64,000 bases of DNA from contig JAJYRN010000008.1 of assembly GCA_021794095.1 (NCBI GenBank), positions 1 to 64,000 of the forward strand. Reading direction: 5' to 3'. How positions within the stretch are numbered: position 1 is the stretch's first letter; each line of letters begins with the position of its first letter. A model generated the notes under the pieces. That model worked only from the letters and a program-made list of their open reading frames with translations. It had not been told where the DNA came from and did not search any database. This document shows positions 9,149-17,536 of the stretch, piece by piece. Made by a program: the position numbers and the translations under genes. Origin of the DNA: Acidobacteriota bacterium. GTDB lineage: Bacteria > Acidobacteriota > Holophagae > Holophagales > Holophagaceae.

Positions 9149-9846
9149 GTGAGCCGGCTCCGCCCCTGGTCCTGCTCGTCGAAGACGAGCCGCAGATGCG
9201 CCGCTTCCTCCGGGTCGTGCTGGAGGGAAGCGGCCACCGGTTCCTGGAAGCGGCCACCGCCCAGGAAGGGCTGACCCTGGCCGCCAGCCACCGGCCCCAC
9301 CTCATCCTGCTGGACCTCGGCCTGCCCGACATGGATGGCCTCGAACTGGCCAAGCGGCTCCGCGAGTGGTACACGGCGCCCATCATCGTGCTGTCCGCCC
9401 GGGGCCAGGAGAGAGACAAGATCGGCGCCCTGGATGCGGGGGCGGACGACTACCTCACCAAGCCCTTCAGCACCGGCGAGCTTCTGGCCCGGATCAGGGT
9501 GGCCCTGCGGCACGAACAGAAATCCGAAGGCGGCGAGGCTCCTCTGTTCACCCTCGGCCGGTGGCGGGTGGATCTGGCCAAACGCCAGGTCCACGTCGGC
9601 GGCGAAGAGGTCCACCTCACGCCCCTGGAATACAAGCTCTTCACCACCCTCATCCGGCACGCGGGCAAGGTCGTCACCCATCAGCAGCTCCTGCGCGAAG
9701 TCTGGGGCGGCGTGCCCGGCGCCCAGCCCCTCTACCTGCGGGTCTACATGACCCAGCTCCGGCACAAGCTGGAGGAGAATCCATCCCGCCCCCGCTACCT
9801 CCAGACCGAGCCCGGCGTCGGCTATCGGCTGCGGACGGAGGAATGA
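9145..9846 (+). CDS. kdpE: KdpE, response regulator of the kdp operon
   Basis: A 233-residue OmpR/PhoB-type regulator. The receiver domain has the acidic pair ED (13-14), the phosphoacceptor Asp57 in LLDLGLPDMDG and Lys in YLTKPF. A C-terminal winged helix contains EYKLFTTL and ends with the usual GVGYRL. It starts inside the last codons of kdpD (ATGA overlap). Known KdpE proteins activate kdpFABC; the phased CTTAAC repeats at 1557-1604 are a possible binding site. Confidence 0.95.
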   Translation: MSEPAPPLVLLVEDEPQMRRFLRVVLEGSGHRFLEAATAQEGLTLAASHRPHLILLDLGLPDMDGLELAKRLREWYTAPIIVLSARGQERDKIGALDAGADDYLTKPFSTGELLARIRVALRHEQKSEGGEAPLFTLGRWRVDLAKRQVHVGGEEVHLTPLEYKLFTTLIRHAGKVVTHQQLLREVWGGVPGAQPLYLRVYMTQLRHKLEENPSRPRYLQTEPGVGYRLRTEE

Positions 9847-9919
9847 CGCTGAGGATCACCCCGGTTCGATGGCCATGGTGAACCCAGCATGCCCTAGCGA
9901 TTTGATAAGGCCACGCCGG

Positions 9920-9948
9920 TTGCGGCGCGCCCCTGTCCGGTCCACACT
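9920..9948 (+). promoter_or_regulatory. Possible promoter upstream of the proC leader
   Basis: TTGCGG and CACACT are separated by 17 bp, in a 260-bp gap after kdpE. This would start a leader of about 150 nt before proC that includes the terminator at 10060-10090. The -10 match is weak. The call rests mainly on spacing and on the need for a promoter upstream of that terminator. Confidence 0.25.
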
Positions 9949-9993
9949 GTTCCCCACGATGTCCGCCCTCCACTTCCAGACCCCGCGCCCTAG

Positions 9994-10059
9994 CCTGCCG
10001 CCCCCCGGTGCGCCGGCAGGAGAGGGTCTGAGTTAGACGCAGGTCGAGCCCCCCACCCA
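9994..10059 (+). other. Structured leader segment before proC
   Basis: Two small hairpins precede the terminator: CCTGCCG pairing with CGGCAGG, then GTCT-GAGTT-AGAC. Together with the terminator they form a compact structured leader directly in front of proC. No known riboswitch class is recognised by eye. It could instead be a short non-coding RNA ending at the terminator. Confidence 0.35.
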
Positions 10060-10090
10060 CCCCCGATCGCACCCGCGGTCGGGGGTTTTT
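10060..10090 (+). terminator. Intrinsic terminator just upstream of proC, possible attenuator
   Basis: CCCCCGATCG pairs with CGGTCGGGGG (one wobble pair) around a 6-nt loop and is followed by TTTTT. It ends only 16 nt before the proC ATG, leaving no room for a full promoter after it. RNA polymerase must therefore read through it to express proC, unless a promoter overlaps the hairpin. That position fits attenuation. It could also simply end kdpDE transcription. Confidence 0.8.
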
Positions 10091-10106
10091 CGTTTAGGGA
10101 GTCCGC

Positions 10107-10928
10107 ATGTCTGAAGAAAACCACCTTCCCGCCACGGCCCTCCTGGGCTTCGGCACCATGGGCCACGCCCTGGCCACGGGCCTGCTGGCCCAGGGTCTCG
10201 CCACGCCGGAGACCCTTCGCGTAGGGGCCCGCCGGCCCGACGTGGCCCGCGCCCATGCCGAGCCCCTGGGCCTTACGGCCGTGCATCCCGAGGAGGCCGC
10301 TGACCACGCCCAGATCCTCGTCCTGGCGGTGAAGCCCCGGGATGTGGACGGCCTGCTGCACCGGCTGCAGGAGGCCGGCGCGCTGGATCACCATCCCCTG
10401 ATCCTCTCCATCGCTGCGGGCGTGGGGACAGCGTCCCTGGCCGAACGGGCTCCCGGCTGCGCCATCGTCCGGGCCATGCCCAACACGCCCTGCGCCATCG
10501 GCAAGGGCGTGACCGTGATCTGCGCGGGCCCCGGCGCCGAGGCGCGCCACCTCGACCTGGCCCGGCGCATCTTCGGCTGCATGGGTTCGGTGATGGAGCT
10601 GGACGAGAAGCACATGGACACCGTCACGGGCCTGGGCGGCAGCGGCCCCGCCTTCATCTACCTCGTGCTGGAGGCCATGGCCGAAGGCGCCGTCATGCGC
10701 GGAATGCCCCGGGCTGTGGCCCTGGAGCTGGCCGCCCGCGTGGCCCTGGGCGCCTCGGAGATGCTGCTGGCCACCGGCCGCCACCCCGCATCCCTGCGGG
10801 ATGACGTCACCACCCCCGCGGGCTGCACCATCGCGGGCCTGCTGGCCCTGGAGGACGGCCGCATCCGCTCCGTGCTGGCCCGAGGCGTGGAGACCGCCGC
10901 CAAGGTGGCCGGGGAATTGGCCTCCTAG
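10107..10928 (+). CDS. proC: Pyrroline-5-carboxylate reductase
   Basis: A 273-residue cytoplasmic enzyme that reduces 1-pyrroline-5-carboxylate to proline with NAD(P)H, the last step of proline synthesis. The N-terminal Rossmann motif GFGTMG is at residues 14-19. The family features AVKP, RAMPNTPC, GLGGSGPAF and the C-terminal DDVTTPAGCTIAGL are all present. A GGGAG site precedes the ATG by about 5 nt. It stands alone, preceded by an intrinsic terminator and followed by a 324-bp gap. Proline is a common osmolyte, which could link it to the neighbouring kdp locus, but no common control is visible. Confidence 0.95.
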   Translation: MSEENHLPATALLGFGTMGHALATGLLAQGLATPETLRVGARRPDVARAHAEPLGLTAVHPEEAADHAQILVLAVKPRDVDGLLHRLQEAGALDHHPLILSIAAGVGTASLAERAPGCAIVRAMPNTPCAIGKGVTVICAGPGAEARHLDLARRIFGCMGSVMELDEKHMDTVTGLGGSGPAFIYLVLEAMAEGAVMRGMPRAVALELAARVALGASEMLLATGRHPASLRDDVTTPAGCTIAGLLALEDGRIRSVLARGVETAAKVAGELAS

Positions 10929-11180
10929 CGCCTCCAGGGGCCTCATTGAAGAGGTCAAGGTCGCTTCCTGTTTCAGACACAATGGCCATTTTCATCCGTG
11001 GCCATCCAACTGCCTCCATTCACTTCGCATGCAACGAGAATAAGCGGATCCGCAATTGAACGAATCCATACCTTTGAATCATCTTTATGACGCTCCGTCA
11101 AATTCAGCACCTTTCGAATTGCCGTCGGCACTTTCGCAGGAAGGGGGTCAAGGTCGGCTGGTATCCTGATCTTCAGGCTC
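10929..11180. other. Non-coding stretch between proC and the aminotransferase
   Basis: AT-richer than its neighbours and without a supportable gene. A minus-strand open frame crosses it but continues antisense into the aminotransferase gene and has no recognisable domain. The stretch probably holds the promoter of the leader that ends in the terminator at 11181. Confidence 0.5.
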
Positions 11181-11213
11181 GTCGTTCCTGCGTTTCCGCA
11201 GGGACGGCTTTTT
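11181..11213 (+). terminator. Intrinsic terminator upstream of the aminotransferase gene
   Basis: GTCGTTCCTGC pairs with GCAGGGACGGC (two wobble pairs) around the loop GTTTCC and is followed by TTTTT. It lies 253 bp after the proC stop but only 39 bp before the aminotransferase GTG. It may end proC transcription. Its nearness to the next gene also allows a leader or attenuator role, as seen in front of proC. Confidence 0.75.
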
Positions 11214-11252
11214 CGTACCGGTCCACTGCGCCCCATCCGCCCTGGAGGTTCC

Positions 11253-12566
11253 GTGTCCACCCTGCTGCTGTCTTCCGAGACGCCTGCCTTTGCTGTACCT
11301 GAAGCGAACCTCATCCCCGCGAGCGACCACCTGGGCCGCCTGGCACCCATCCCGCCCTCCCGGATGTTCCTCATCAACAAATCGCTGAAGGTGTTCCAGC
11401 AGAAGCAGCCTGGCGTGCCGGTCTTCGACGCCAGCCAGGGCGACGGCGGCGCCTCCCTGCCCGGCGTGCCCGAGGCCCTGCTGGACCGCGCCTTTGAGCT
11501 GCAGAAGCAGCATGGCACCGCCTACGACATGCCCTTCGGCACCGAGGCCTACCGCAAGGCCGTGGCCGAGACCTACTGGAAGCTGGACCCCGCCACGGGC
11601 TGGGGGCCGGGCAACGTCATCGGCACCCAGGGCGGCCGCGACGGCCTGCAGAAGGCCTACCAGGCCATGCTGGCGCTGGGGCATGGCCGCCAGGGCGATG
11701 TGGTCGTCGTCAGCCGCGTGCCCTGGATCAGCTACAACTGGGGCCCCTACGGCGTGGGCGCCAACGTCATGTGGGCCCCCGGTCGGCCCGAGGAAGGCTG
11801 GGCCTACAGCGAGGACGGCCTCCGCGCCTGCGTGGCGGAAGCCGCCCGGCATGGCCGCAAGGTGGCCGGCCTCGTCATCACCAGCCCCGACAACCCCACG
11901 GGCCAGACGCTCACCCTGGACCGCCAGATCACCCTGGCGAAGGCGGCCCTGGAAGCGGGCGTGGCCTTCGTCCTCTTCGACTGGATGTACCACGTCGTCA
12001 GCGACCACGAGCCCTACGACGTGAACGCCCTGCTGAAGGCCTTCGAGCCCGCCCAGCGGGAGCGCCTGATGGTGCTGGATGGCATCACCAAGAGCCTCGG
12101 CGGTTCCAACATCCGCAATTGCCACCTGCTGGCGGCGGAATCCGTGGTGAAGGTGATCGTGGCCCAGGCCTCGCACACCGTGATCCCCTCCTTCTTCAGC
12201 TTGGCCGTGGCCATGGCCGCCTATGAGAAGGGGATCAAGGAGGCCGCTGCGCCCATCGTGGGGCCCACCCACGCCAGCCGGGCCTGGCTGCGTGGCTTCC
12301 TGAAGGAGCAGGGCCTGCGCCACATCCTGGGCCAGGGCTACTACGCCTTCCTCCATGTGGGCGATGCCCTGAAGGCCAAGGGCTGGGCCGATTCCGAGCC
12401 CCTGGGCCAGCACCTCGCCGAGGAGGTGGGCGTGGCTGTCGTGCCCGGCGCCTTCTTCAGCCCCTACGGCGCCGAGTGGATCCGCTTCTCCTACGCCACC
12501 CCCCCCGAGCGCACCCAGGGTGCCGCCGAACGCCTCGTGACGGCGCTCAAGGCCCTGCAACAGTGA
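11253..12566 (+). CDS. PLP-dependent class I/II aminotransferase
   Basis: A 437-residue fold-type I aminotransferase. The PLP-binding lysine is probably Lys280 in LDGITKSLGGSN. Other family marks are the TSPDNPTGQ loop, the FDWMYH segment with the cofactor-pairing Asp, and a C-terminal IRFSYA segment with the carboxylate-binding Arg. Substrate cannot be told from sequence. The GTG start has GGAGG 5 nt upstream. About 110 bp downstream on the same strand is the ligase-peptidase fusion, so the two may act on the same amino-acid or peptide product. That link is inference. Confidence 0.88.
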   Translation: MSTLLLSSETPAFAVPEANLIPASDHLGRLAPIPPSRMFLINKSLKVFQQKQPGVPVFDASQGDGGASLPGVPEALLDRAFELQKQHGTAYDMPFGTEAYRKAVAETYWKLDPATGWGPGNVIGTQGGRDGLQKAYQAMLALGHGRQGDVVVVSRVPWISYNWGPYGVGANVMWAPGRPEEGWAYSEDGLRACVAEAARHGRKVAGLVITSPDNPTGQTLTLDRQITLAKAALEAGVAFVLFDWMYHVVSDHEPYDVNALLKAFEPAQRERLMVLDGITKSLGGSNIRNCHLLAAESVVKVIVAQASHTVIPSFFSLAVAMAAYEKGIKEAAAPIVGPTHASRAWLRGFLKEQGLRHILGQGYYAFLHVGDALKAKGWADSEPLGQHLAEEVGVAVVPGAFFSPYGAEWIRFSYATPPERTQGAAERLVTALKALQQ

Positions 12567-12574
12567 AAAAGATT

Positions 12575-12640
12575 CACCACGAAGAACATCTGTCTCACGG
12601 CCTTCTCGCCTTCCTTCGTGGTCTTCGCGTCTTCGTGGTT
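12575..12640. repeat. CACCACGAAG inverted-repeat element
   Basis: CACCACGAAG at 12575 is matched in inverted form by CTTCGTGGT at 12614 and CTTCGTGGTT at 12631, with the related CTTCGCGT between them. It occupies most of the gap between the aminotransferase and fusion genes. Similar CTTCGTGG-rich intergenic stretches occur in many high-GC bacteria. It could form a hairpin in the transcript; function unknown. Confidence 0.5.
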
Positions 12641-12676
12641 CGGTCTTCATTCCTTGCGGTTTGATCCGGAGTGCCC

Positions 12677-15490
12677 GTGTTTGATCTGAATGCCTTCGTG
12701 GAGAAGTTCACCCTGGCGCGCCAGACGGCGCTGGAGACGCGCCCGGCGGGCGGGCTCTGCGGGCTGGAGCTGGAGTGGAACCTCATGGATTCGCAGTTCC
12801 GGCCGCTGCTCACCGTGGGCACGGGACCGGACCGCATGTCCTTCGTGGACCACCTGCGCGCGAAGGTGCTGGCGCCCTGGACGGAGCCCTATCACCAGCT
12901 GGAGGTCTTCCACTGGATGATCGAGTGGGTGACGCGGCCCTACCACACGCCGAAGGGCACCATCTACGAAGGCCGCCTGCTGGAGGCGGAGCTCATCAAC
13001 GCCCTGGACCGAGATGGCCGGACCTTCGGAGAACCCCTCTACTACTGGCACGGGAACCTGCTCGTCCTGCCGGAGATCGGCCCCGACTGCGTGCCGGAGT
13101 CCTGGCACCTGGCCAAGCGCCGCTACCTCCAGCGCTGCGTGGAGCTCTATGGCACCGAGCTGGCCACGGCGGGCACCCATTCCAACCTGAGCCTGCCCGA
13201 ACCCATGCTGGCCTGGGACTTCATGCACCTGCCCGCCACCGAGCGCGGCGACCGCCACCTGGACGACTACAAGAACCAGGTCTACATCACCGCCACCCGG
13301 CTCATGCGGGCCTTCGCGGCCCTCTTCATCGCCACCAGCGCCAGCACACCGATGCAGGCCTCCACAGAAGGCGGGAAGCCCGTGGTGCGGCTCACGCCCT
13401 TCGAATCCGTGCGCAACCTCACCTTCCCGAACCCGCCCGCCCTCGATGTGCCGGACCTCAACCGCAGCCACCCGGACTACCTGCGGCTGTCCTACGACCT
13501 GGTACGCCGCGGCGTGCGCTTCGGCAACAACAACTGGATCCCCGTGCGCGCCCGCTCGCAAGCAGAGCCCGTGGAGCGCCTCATCCAGGTCACCAGCGAC
13601 CAGCTCCACGACATCTACGCCCGGGGCCTCTTCGCCGCCGGCGAGACGCACAACGTCGAGGACATGGCCGCCCAGATCGAGCGGCAGAACCTCTTCGCCC
13701 GCATTGACCTGCCCATGGCCCGCGTGGAGGTCCGCACGGACGACCCCGGCCACGCGCTGGCCCTGGACGTGGCGAACCTCACCCTGAAGCACCTCTTGCT
13801 GCTGCGGTTCTACGGCGATCCGGACTTCGCCCGGGGCTTCCGTTACGACGCTGAGGACATCAGCCGCGCCCGTCGCAACGAAGACGTGGCCGCCCGGGAA
13901 GGCCTGCGCGCCGTCATCGAGGATCCCCTCACGGCCAAGCCCGTGGCCATGCGCACCTTCCTCGCCTGGACGCTCGACCAGCTCCGGCCCCTGGCGGAGG
14001 CCCTCGGGTTCTGGGAGGATCTGGCGCCCCTCGTCGAGATGGCCGCCGGCGCCCCCAGCACCGCCGAGCGCATGCGCGCTCGGCTGAAGGCCGACCTCAA
14101 GGGCTCGGACCTCGTCCCGCCCGAGCTCCTGGCCCGGCTGGCGGAGGAGCGCCAGGCCCGCGTGGCCAGCGAAGTCGAAGCCCTCACCGGAAACCTCGCC
14201 ACCCTCGGCGCCGAAGAGGACAAGCTCCAGGACTTCCTCGAGCGGGCCCGGGACGAGGTCTCCCTGGACGCCCGCGCCCCCATCCGCTTCCAGCCCCGGC
14301 CTGAGGCCCTGGTGGAAACGGAGTACGCCGACAAGACGGCCGAGATCCTGGCCCTGTCCCAGCGCCTCATCCGCATCCCATCCGTCACCGCCTGTCCCGA
14401 GGAGCGCCTCGCCGAGGTCCGCCGGGCCGGCACCTTCATCCACGACTACCTGCGCAACCACGGCGTGCCCGTCCGCACCTTCGACGGGGCCACCTTCCCG
14501 GCCCTGCTGGCCCACTTCCCGCGCCAGGAGCAGGCCCCGGCCATGCTCTGCGGCCACTTCGACGTGGTGGCGCCGGAGCCCGACGACAGCCAGTTCGAGC
14601 CGAAGGTCGAGGGCGACTACCTCTGGGGCCGCGGCGCCGCGGACATGAAGACGGTGCTGGCCACCTACCTCGTGTGGATGAAGGACACGCTGAAGAAGGG
14701 CGCCCCCTATCCGCCCGTGAACCTGCTGATGGTCGGCAACGAGGAGAACGGCGAGCTGGAGCCCATGGGCACGCCCCACGTGCTGGCGCGACTGAAGGAG
14801 GAATCCGGCTACGCACCTTCCTTCTTCGTGGCCGGAGAGCGCACGGGCGAGAAGGGCACGGAACTCTGGGGCGAGGTCTGCACCCAGAACCGGGGTGTGC
14901 TGCGCTTCGAGCTGGTGGCCACGGGCACCCGCGGCCACAGCGGCCTGGCGGGTGGTCCCGACCTCATGGAGCGCCTGCTCGGCGCCCGGGAGGCCCTGCG
15001 CGAGCTCTTCCCGAAACACCTCACCCTCAAGGGCGAGAACGGCTGGCAGTCCCTGGCCCGCTTCGCCTACATCCAGGTGGGCACGCCCGGCGTCTACAAC
15101 ATCACCCCCGACCATGGCAGCCTGGGCGTGGAGATCCGCCCCATCCCCCAGGATGACGTCTCGAAGCTGCGCGCGGAGATCGAGGCCCTGGCCGCCGAGC
15201 GGGGCCTGGAGCTGGTGCCCTCCGCCTGGGAGCCCGGCGTGGCCTGCGATCCCGACAACCCGTATCTGAAGGCGCTCCTGGCGGGCATCGTCGCCGCCGG
15301 AGGCGATGCCCCCATGGGCCGCAAGGGGGCCGGCACCTCCGCCCGCTTCGCGCCCGGCGGCCAGGCCGTCGTCTGGGGCCAGAGCGGCATCGGCCCCCAC
15401 GCCAAGGGCGAGCGCCACTACATCCCCAGCATCGAGCCCTACTACCGGGCCCTGGAGGCGTTTGGACAGGCGCTGTCGCGCCTTCCCTAG
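12677..15490 (+). CDS. Fusion of a GCS2-type ligase and an M20 metallopeptidase
   Basis: About 937 residues joining two enzymes. Residues 1-500 resemble glutamate-cysteine ligase type 2 proteins: GLELEWNLMD, HQLEVFHWMIEW, GTHSNLSLPEP and FGNNNWIP. Residues 550-937 are a complete M20 (ArgE/DapE/CPG2) peptidase with metal ligands His627 (GHFDVV), Asp656 (GRGAADMK), Glu689-Glu690 (NEENGE) and His914. The first half would form an amide or gamma-glutamyl-type bond with ATP; the second would hydrolyse one. GTG 12677 is preferred over GTG 12671 because GGAG lies 5 nt before it. Its stop overlaps that of the convergent glycerate kinase gene. Substrates are unknown. Confidence 0.8.
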   Translation: MFDLNAFVEKFTLARQTALETRPAGGLCGLELEWNLMDSQFRPLLTVGTGPDRMSFVDHLRAKVLAPWTEPYHQLEVFHWMIEWVTRPYHTPKGTIYEGRLLEAELINALDRDGRTFGEPLYYWHGNLLVLPEIGPDCVPESWHLAKRRYLQRCVELYGTELATAGTHSNLSLPEPMLAWDFMHLPATERGDRHLDDYKNQVYITATRLMRAFAALFIATSASTPMQASTEGGKPVVRLTPFESVRNLTFPNPPALDVPDLNRSHPDYLRLSYDLVRRGVRFGNNNWIPVRARSQAEPVERLIQVTSDQLHDIYARGLFAAGETHNVEDMAAQIERQNLFARIDLPMARVEVRTDDPGHALALDVANLTLKHLLLLRFYGDPDFARGFRYDAEDISRARRNEDVAAREGLRAVIEDPLTAKPVAMRTFLAWTLDQLRPLAEALGFWEDLAPLVEMAAGAPSTAERMRARLKADLKGSDLVPPELLARLAEERQARVASEVEALTGNLATLGAEEDKLQDFLERARDEVSLDARAPIRFQPRPEALVETEYADKTAEILALSQRLIRIPSVTACPEERLAEVRRAGTFIHDYLRNHGVPVRTFDGATFPALLAHFPRQEQAPAMLCGHFDVVAPEPDDSQFEPKVEGDYLWGRGAADMKTVLATYLVWMKDTLKKGAPYPPVNLLMVGNEENGELEPMGTPHVLARLKEESGYAPSFFVAGERTGEKGTELWGEVCTQNRGVLRFELVATGTRGHSGLAGGPDLMERLLGAREALRELFPKHLTLKGENGWQSLARFAYIQVGTPGVYNITPDHGSLGVEIRPIPQDDVSKLRAEIEALAAERGLELVPSAWEPGVACDPDNPYLKALLAGIVAAGGDAPMGRKGAGTSARFAPGGQAVVWGQSGIGPHAKGERHYIPSIEPYYRALEAFGQALSRLP

Positions 15491-16638
15491 GAGCGTGCCC
15501 CGAGGCGCATGCCGATGCTGACCAGTCGCGCGGCGCGCCGGGCGGCCGACTCCAGCAGCGGGGCCGCATTGGCCATGCAGGTCGCGAGGTCCAGGGGCCC
15601 AGGAGGAACCGACGCCAGCGCCCCCACGCCAAGGGTCAGGAGGTTCTCCGCGCCTTCCCCCAGGCTCCCGCTCAGACAGACCACAGGGATCCCGTGGCGA
15701 CGGGCCGCCGCCGCCACGCCGAGGGGCGCCTTGCCCAGGGCGGTCTGGACATCCGTGCGGCCTTCGCCGGTGAAGACCAGATCCACCCCGCGCAGCCGGG
15801 CCTCGAAGGCCGAGGCCTCCAAGAGAAGCTCCACCCCGGGGCGGAGCTGGGCCCGGGTGAACCAGAGCAATCCCGCCCCGAGGCCCCCCGCCGCGCCCGC
15901 ACCGGGAAGATCCGCCACCTCCCGGCCCGTGTCCCTGGAAACGATGCGGGCGAGGTTGCTGAGGGCCGCGTCCAGTTCCTTCACCCCTTCTGGAGCCAGG
16001 CCTTTCTGGGGTCCGAACACCGCGGTGGCGCCCCGCGGCCCGCAAAGGGGGCTGTCCACATCCGATGCCACGAGGAGCTCCGTCGCCCGCAGGCGCGGGT
16101 CCAGCCCGCTGGCATCCACCCGCGCCAGCCGGGCCAGGGCGGCGCCGCCCTCGGGCAAGTCCCGCCCCTCCGCATCCAGGAGGCGCGCGCCCAGGGCCCG
16201 GGCGAACCCCGCGCCACCGTCGTTGGTGCCGGAGCCGCCCAGACCCAGGAGGATGCGTCGGAACCCGGCATCGAGGGCCGCTTTCACCAGTTCTCCCGTC
16301 CCGAAGGTGCTCGCCCGGCGCGGATCCCGGCACCCCTCCGGCACGAGGCCGAGCCCCGAGGCTGCGGCAGCCTCGATCACGGCGGTGCGCCCATCACCGA
16401 GCACACCCCAGACGGCCTCCACGGGATCGCCCAGGGGCCCGCGCACCCGGGTACAGCGGGACGTTCCGCCTGTGGCCGCCAGCAGCGCATCCACGGTGCC
16501 CTCACCGCCATCCGCCACGGGAAGCTCCAGGATCTCCGCGTCAGGGAATACGGTCCGGAGGCCCCGGGCCATGACGCGGGCGGCCTCGGCCGCCGTCAGG
16601 CTGCCCTTGAAGGAATCTGGAGCGACGAGGAAGCGCAT
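15487..16638 (-). CDS. Glycerate 2-kinase
   Basis: A 383-residue member of the GlxK/GarK glycerate kinase family, which phosphorylates D-glycerate to 2-phosphoglycerate. The N-terminus MRFLVAPDSFKGSLTA is the family signature. Further marks are VADGGEGT, GLGGSGTNDGGAG, VASDVDSPLCG.RGA and FTGEGRTD.QT. ATG 16638 is chosen because it fits the family N-terminus; GTG 16647 is an alternative. The gene is divergent from the barrel protein at 16707 and convergent with the fusion gene, sharing a 4-nt overlap of stop codons (CTAG). Confidence 0.92.
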   Translation of the reverse strand: MRFLVAPDSFKGSLTAAEAARVMARGLRTVFPDAEILELPVADGGEGTVDALLAATGGTSRCTRVRGPLGDPVEAVWGVLGDGRTAVIEAAAASGLGLVPEGCRDPRRASTFGTGELVKAALDAGFRRILLGLGGSGTNDGGAGFARALGARLLDAEGRDLPEGGAALARLARVDASGLDPRLRATELLVASDVDSPLCGPRGATAVFGPQKGLAPEGVKELDAALSNLARIVSRDTGREVADLPGAGAAGGLGAGLLWFTRAQLRPGVELLLEASAFEARLRGVDLVFTGEGRTDVQTALGKAPLGVAAAARRHGIPVVCLSGSLGEGAENLLTLGVGALASVPPGPLDLATCMANAAPLLESAARRAARLVSIGMRLGARS

Positions 16639-16706
16639 GGAGATCACCGGTGGTTCCCGCCATCATAGGCCGTTCCCCCGCCTTGCCTTGCCGCCTGAAA
16701 GGATCC

Positions 16707-17495
16707 ATGCGCCTTCGTCTGTGGCCTTGCCTGCTCCTGGCCTGCCTCCTGCGGGCCCAGGATCCGCCCCTGGTCGTCAATCCGAACCGGCCCACCTTCG
16801 CCACGCCTGCTCTGACCACCCAGAGCGGGCAGATCGAGCTGGAATGGGGCGGCCAGCAGAGCCGCTACCGGGATGACCGCACCGCCTTCGGCACCCCCAC
16901 CCTTCTGAAGATCGGCTGGGCCAAGGATCTGGAGTTCCGGCTTGCCACGCCCGGCTTCCAGCGGCTCACCGATCCAGGCACCGAGCCGGTCACGGGGCCG
17001 GGCGATCTGAATCTGGGTGTGCAGTGGTGCTACCAGCACGTCGGCATCTTCGGCATGGACCAGGCCATCCAGGTCAACCACACCTTCCCCACCGCCAGCT
17101 ATGCCAAGGGCCTGGGGGCCGGTGCGCCCGGTGATGGCCTGATCCTGCTCTTCAGCCGCGACCTGGGGCCGTACCACCTGGATGTGAATGCCCTGGAGAG
17201 CTGGCTGGGACGGCCCCCCGGGGACGGCGGCGGGCGCGTCCGCCAGCCGGCCGCGACGGCCTCCCTCAGCTTCACCCTCACGGACGCCTGGTCCATCTCG
17301 GGTGAGGTCTATACCATCGGAGGAACCGAGCTGAATCCGCGCATCGTATCGAACCTGTGGGCCTTCGGGTACAAGGTTTCGCCCGCCTGCGTCCTGGATG
17401 GAGGCGTGGACATCGGGCTCACCCGGGGGGCGCCGGTACGCACGGTGTTCGCGGGGTTGACGGTGGCCCTGGGGCGCTTCCGGCACGCGCGGTAG
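16707..17495 (+). CDS. Predicted outer-membrane barrel protein
   Basis: A 262-residue exported protein. A signal peptide (MRLRLWPCLLLACLLRAQ) is followed by NPNRPTFATPALTTQSGQIELEWG and alternating beta-strand segments, ending in a strand with a C-terminal aromatic-rich stretch. This pattern is like proteins annotated as putative MetA-pathway or transporter-type barrels. ATG 16707 is chosen over an upstream in-frame ATG because AAAGG lies close to it and it begins the signal peptide. The ligand or substrate is not identifiable. It is divergent from glycerate kinase. Confidence 0.65.
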   Translation: MRLRLWPCLLLACLLRAQDPPLVVNPNRPTFATPALTTQSGQIELEWGGQQSRYRDDRTAFGTPTLLKIGWAKDLEFRLATPGFQRLTDPGTEPVTGPGDLNLGVQWCYQHVGIFGMDQAIQVNHTFPTASYAKGLGAGAPGDGLILLFSRDLGPYHLDVNALESWLGRPPGDGGGRVRQPAATASLSFTLTDAWSISGEVYTIGGTELNPRIVSNLWAFGYKVSPACVLDGGVDIGLTRGAPVRTVFAGLTVALGRFRHAR

Positions 17496-17536
17496 ATCCC
17501 GGATCAGCGGACCAGGGTGATGTCTCCGGCGGGCGT

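Noticed and set aside
10030-10060. tRNA-like T-loop (AGGTCGAGCCC)
   Set aside because: No acceptor, D or anticodon arms can be paired around it.
12567-12664. Short open frame in the gap after the aminotransferase
   Set aside because: It reads through the CACGAAG inverted repeats and has no ribosome-binding site.
12647-16333. Very long open frame on the minus strand opposite the fusion gene
   Set aside because: Its composition (Gly, Arg, His, Gln rich, no domain) is that of an antisense frame in high-GC DNA; the plus-strand protein has clear domains.
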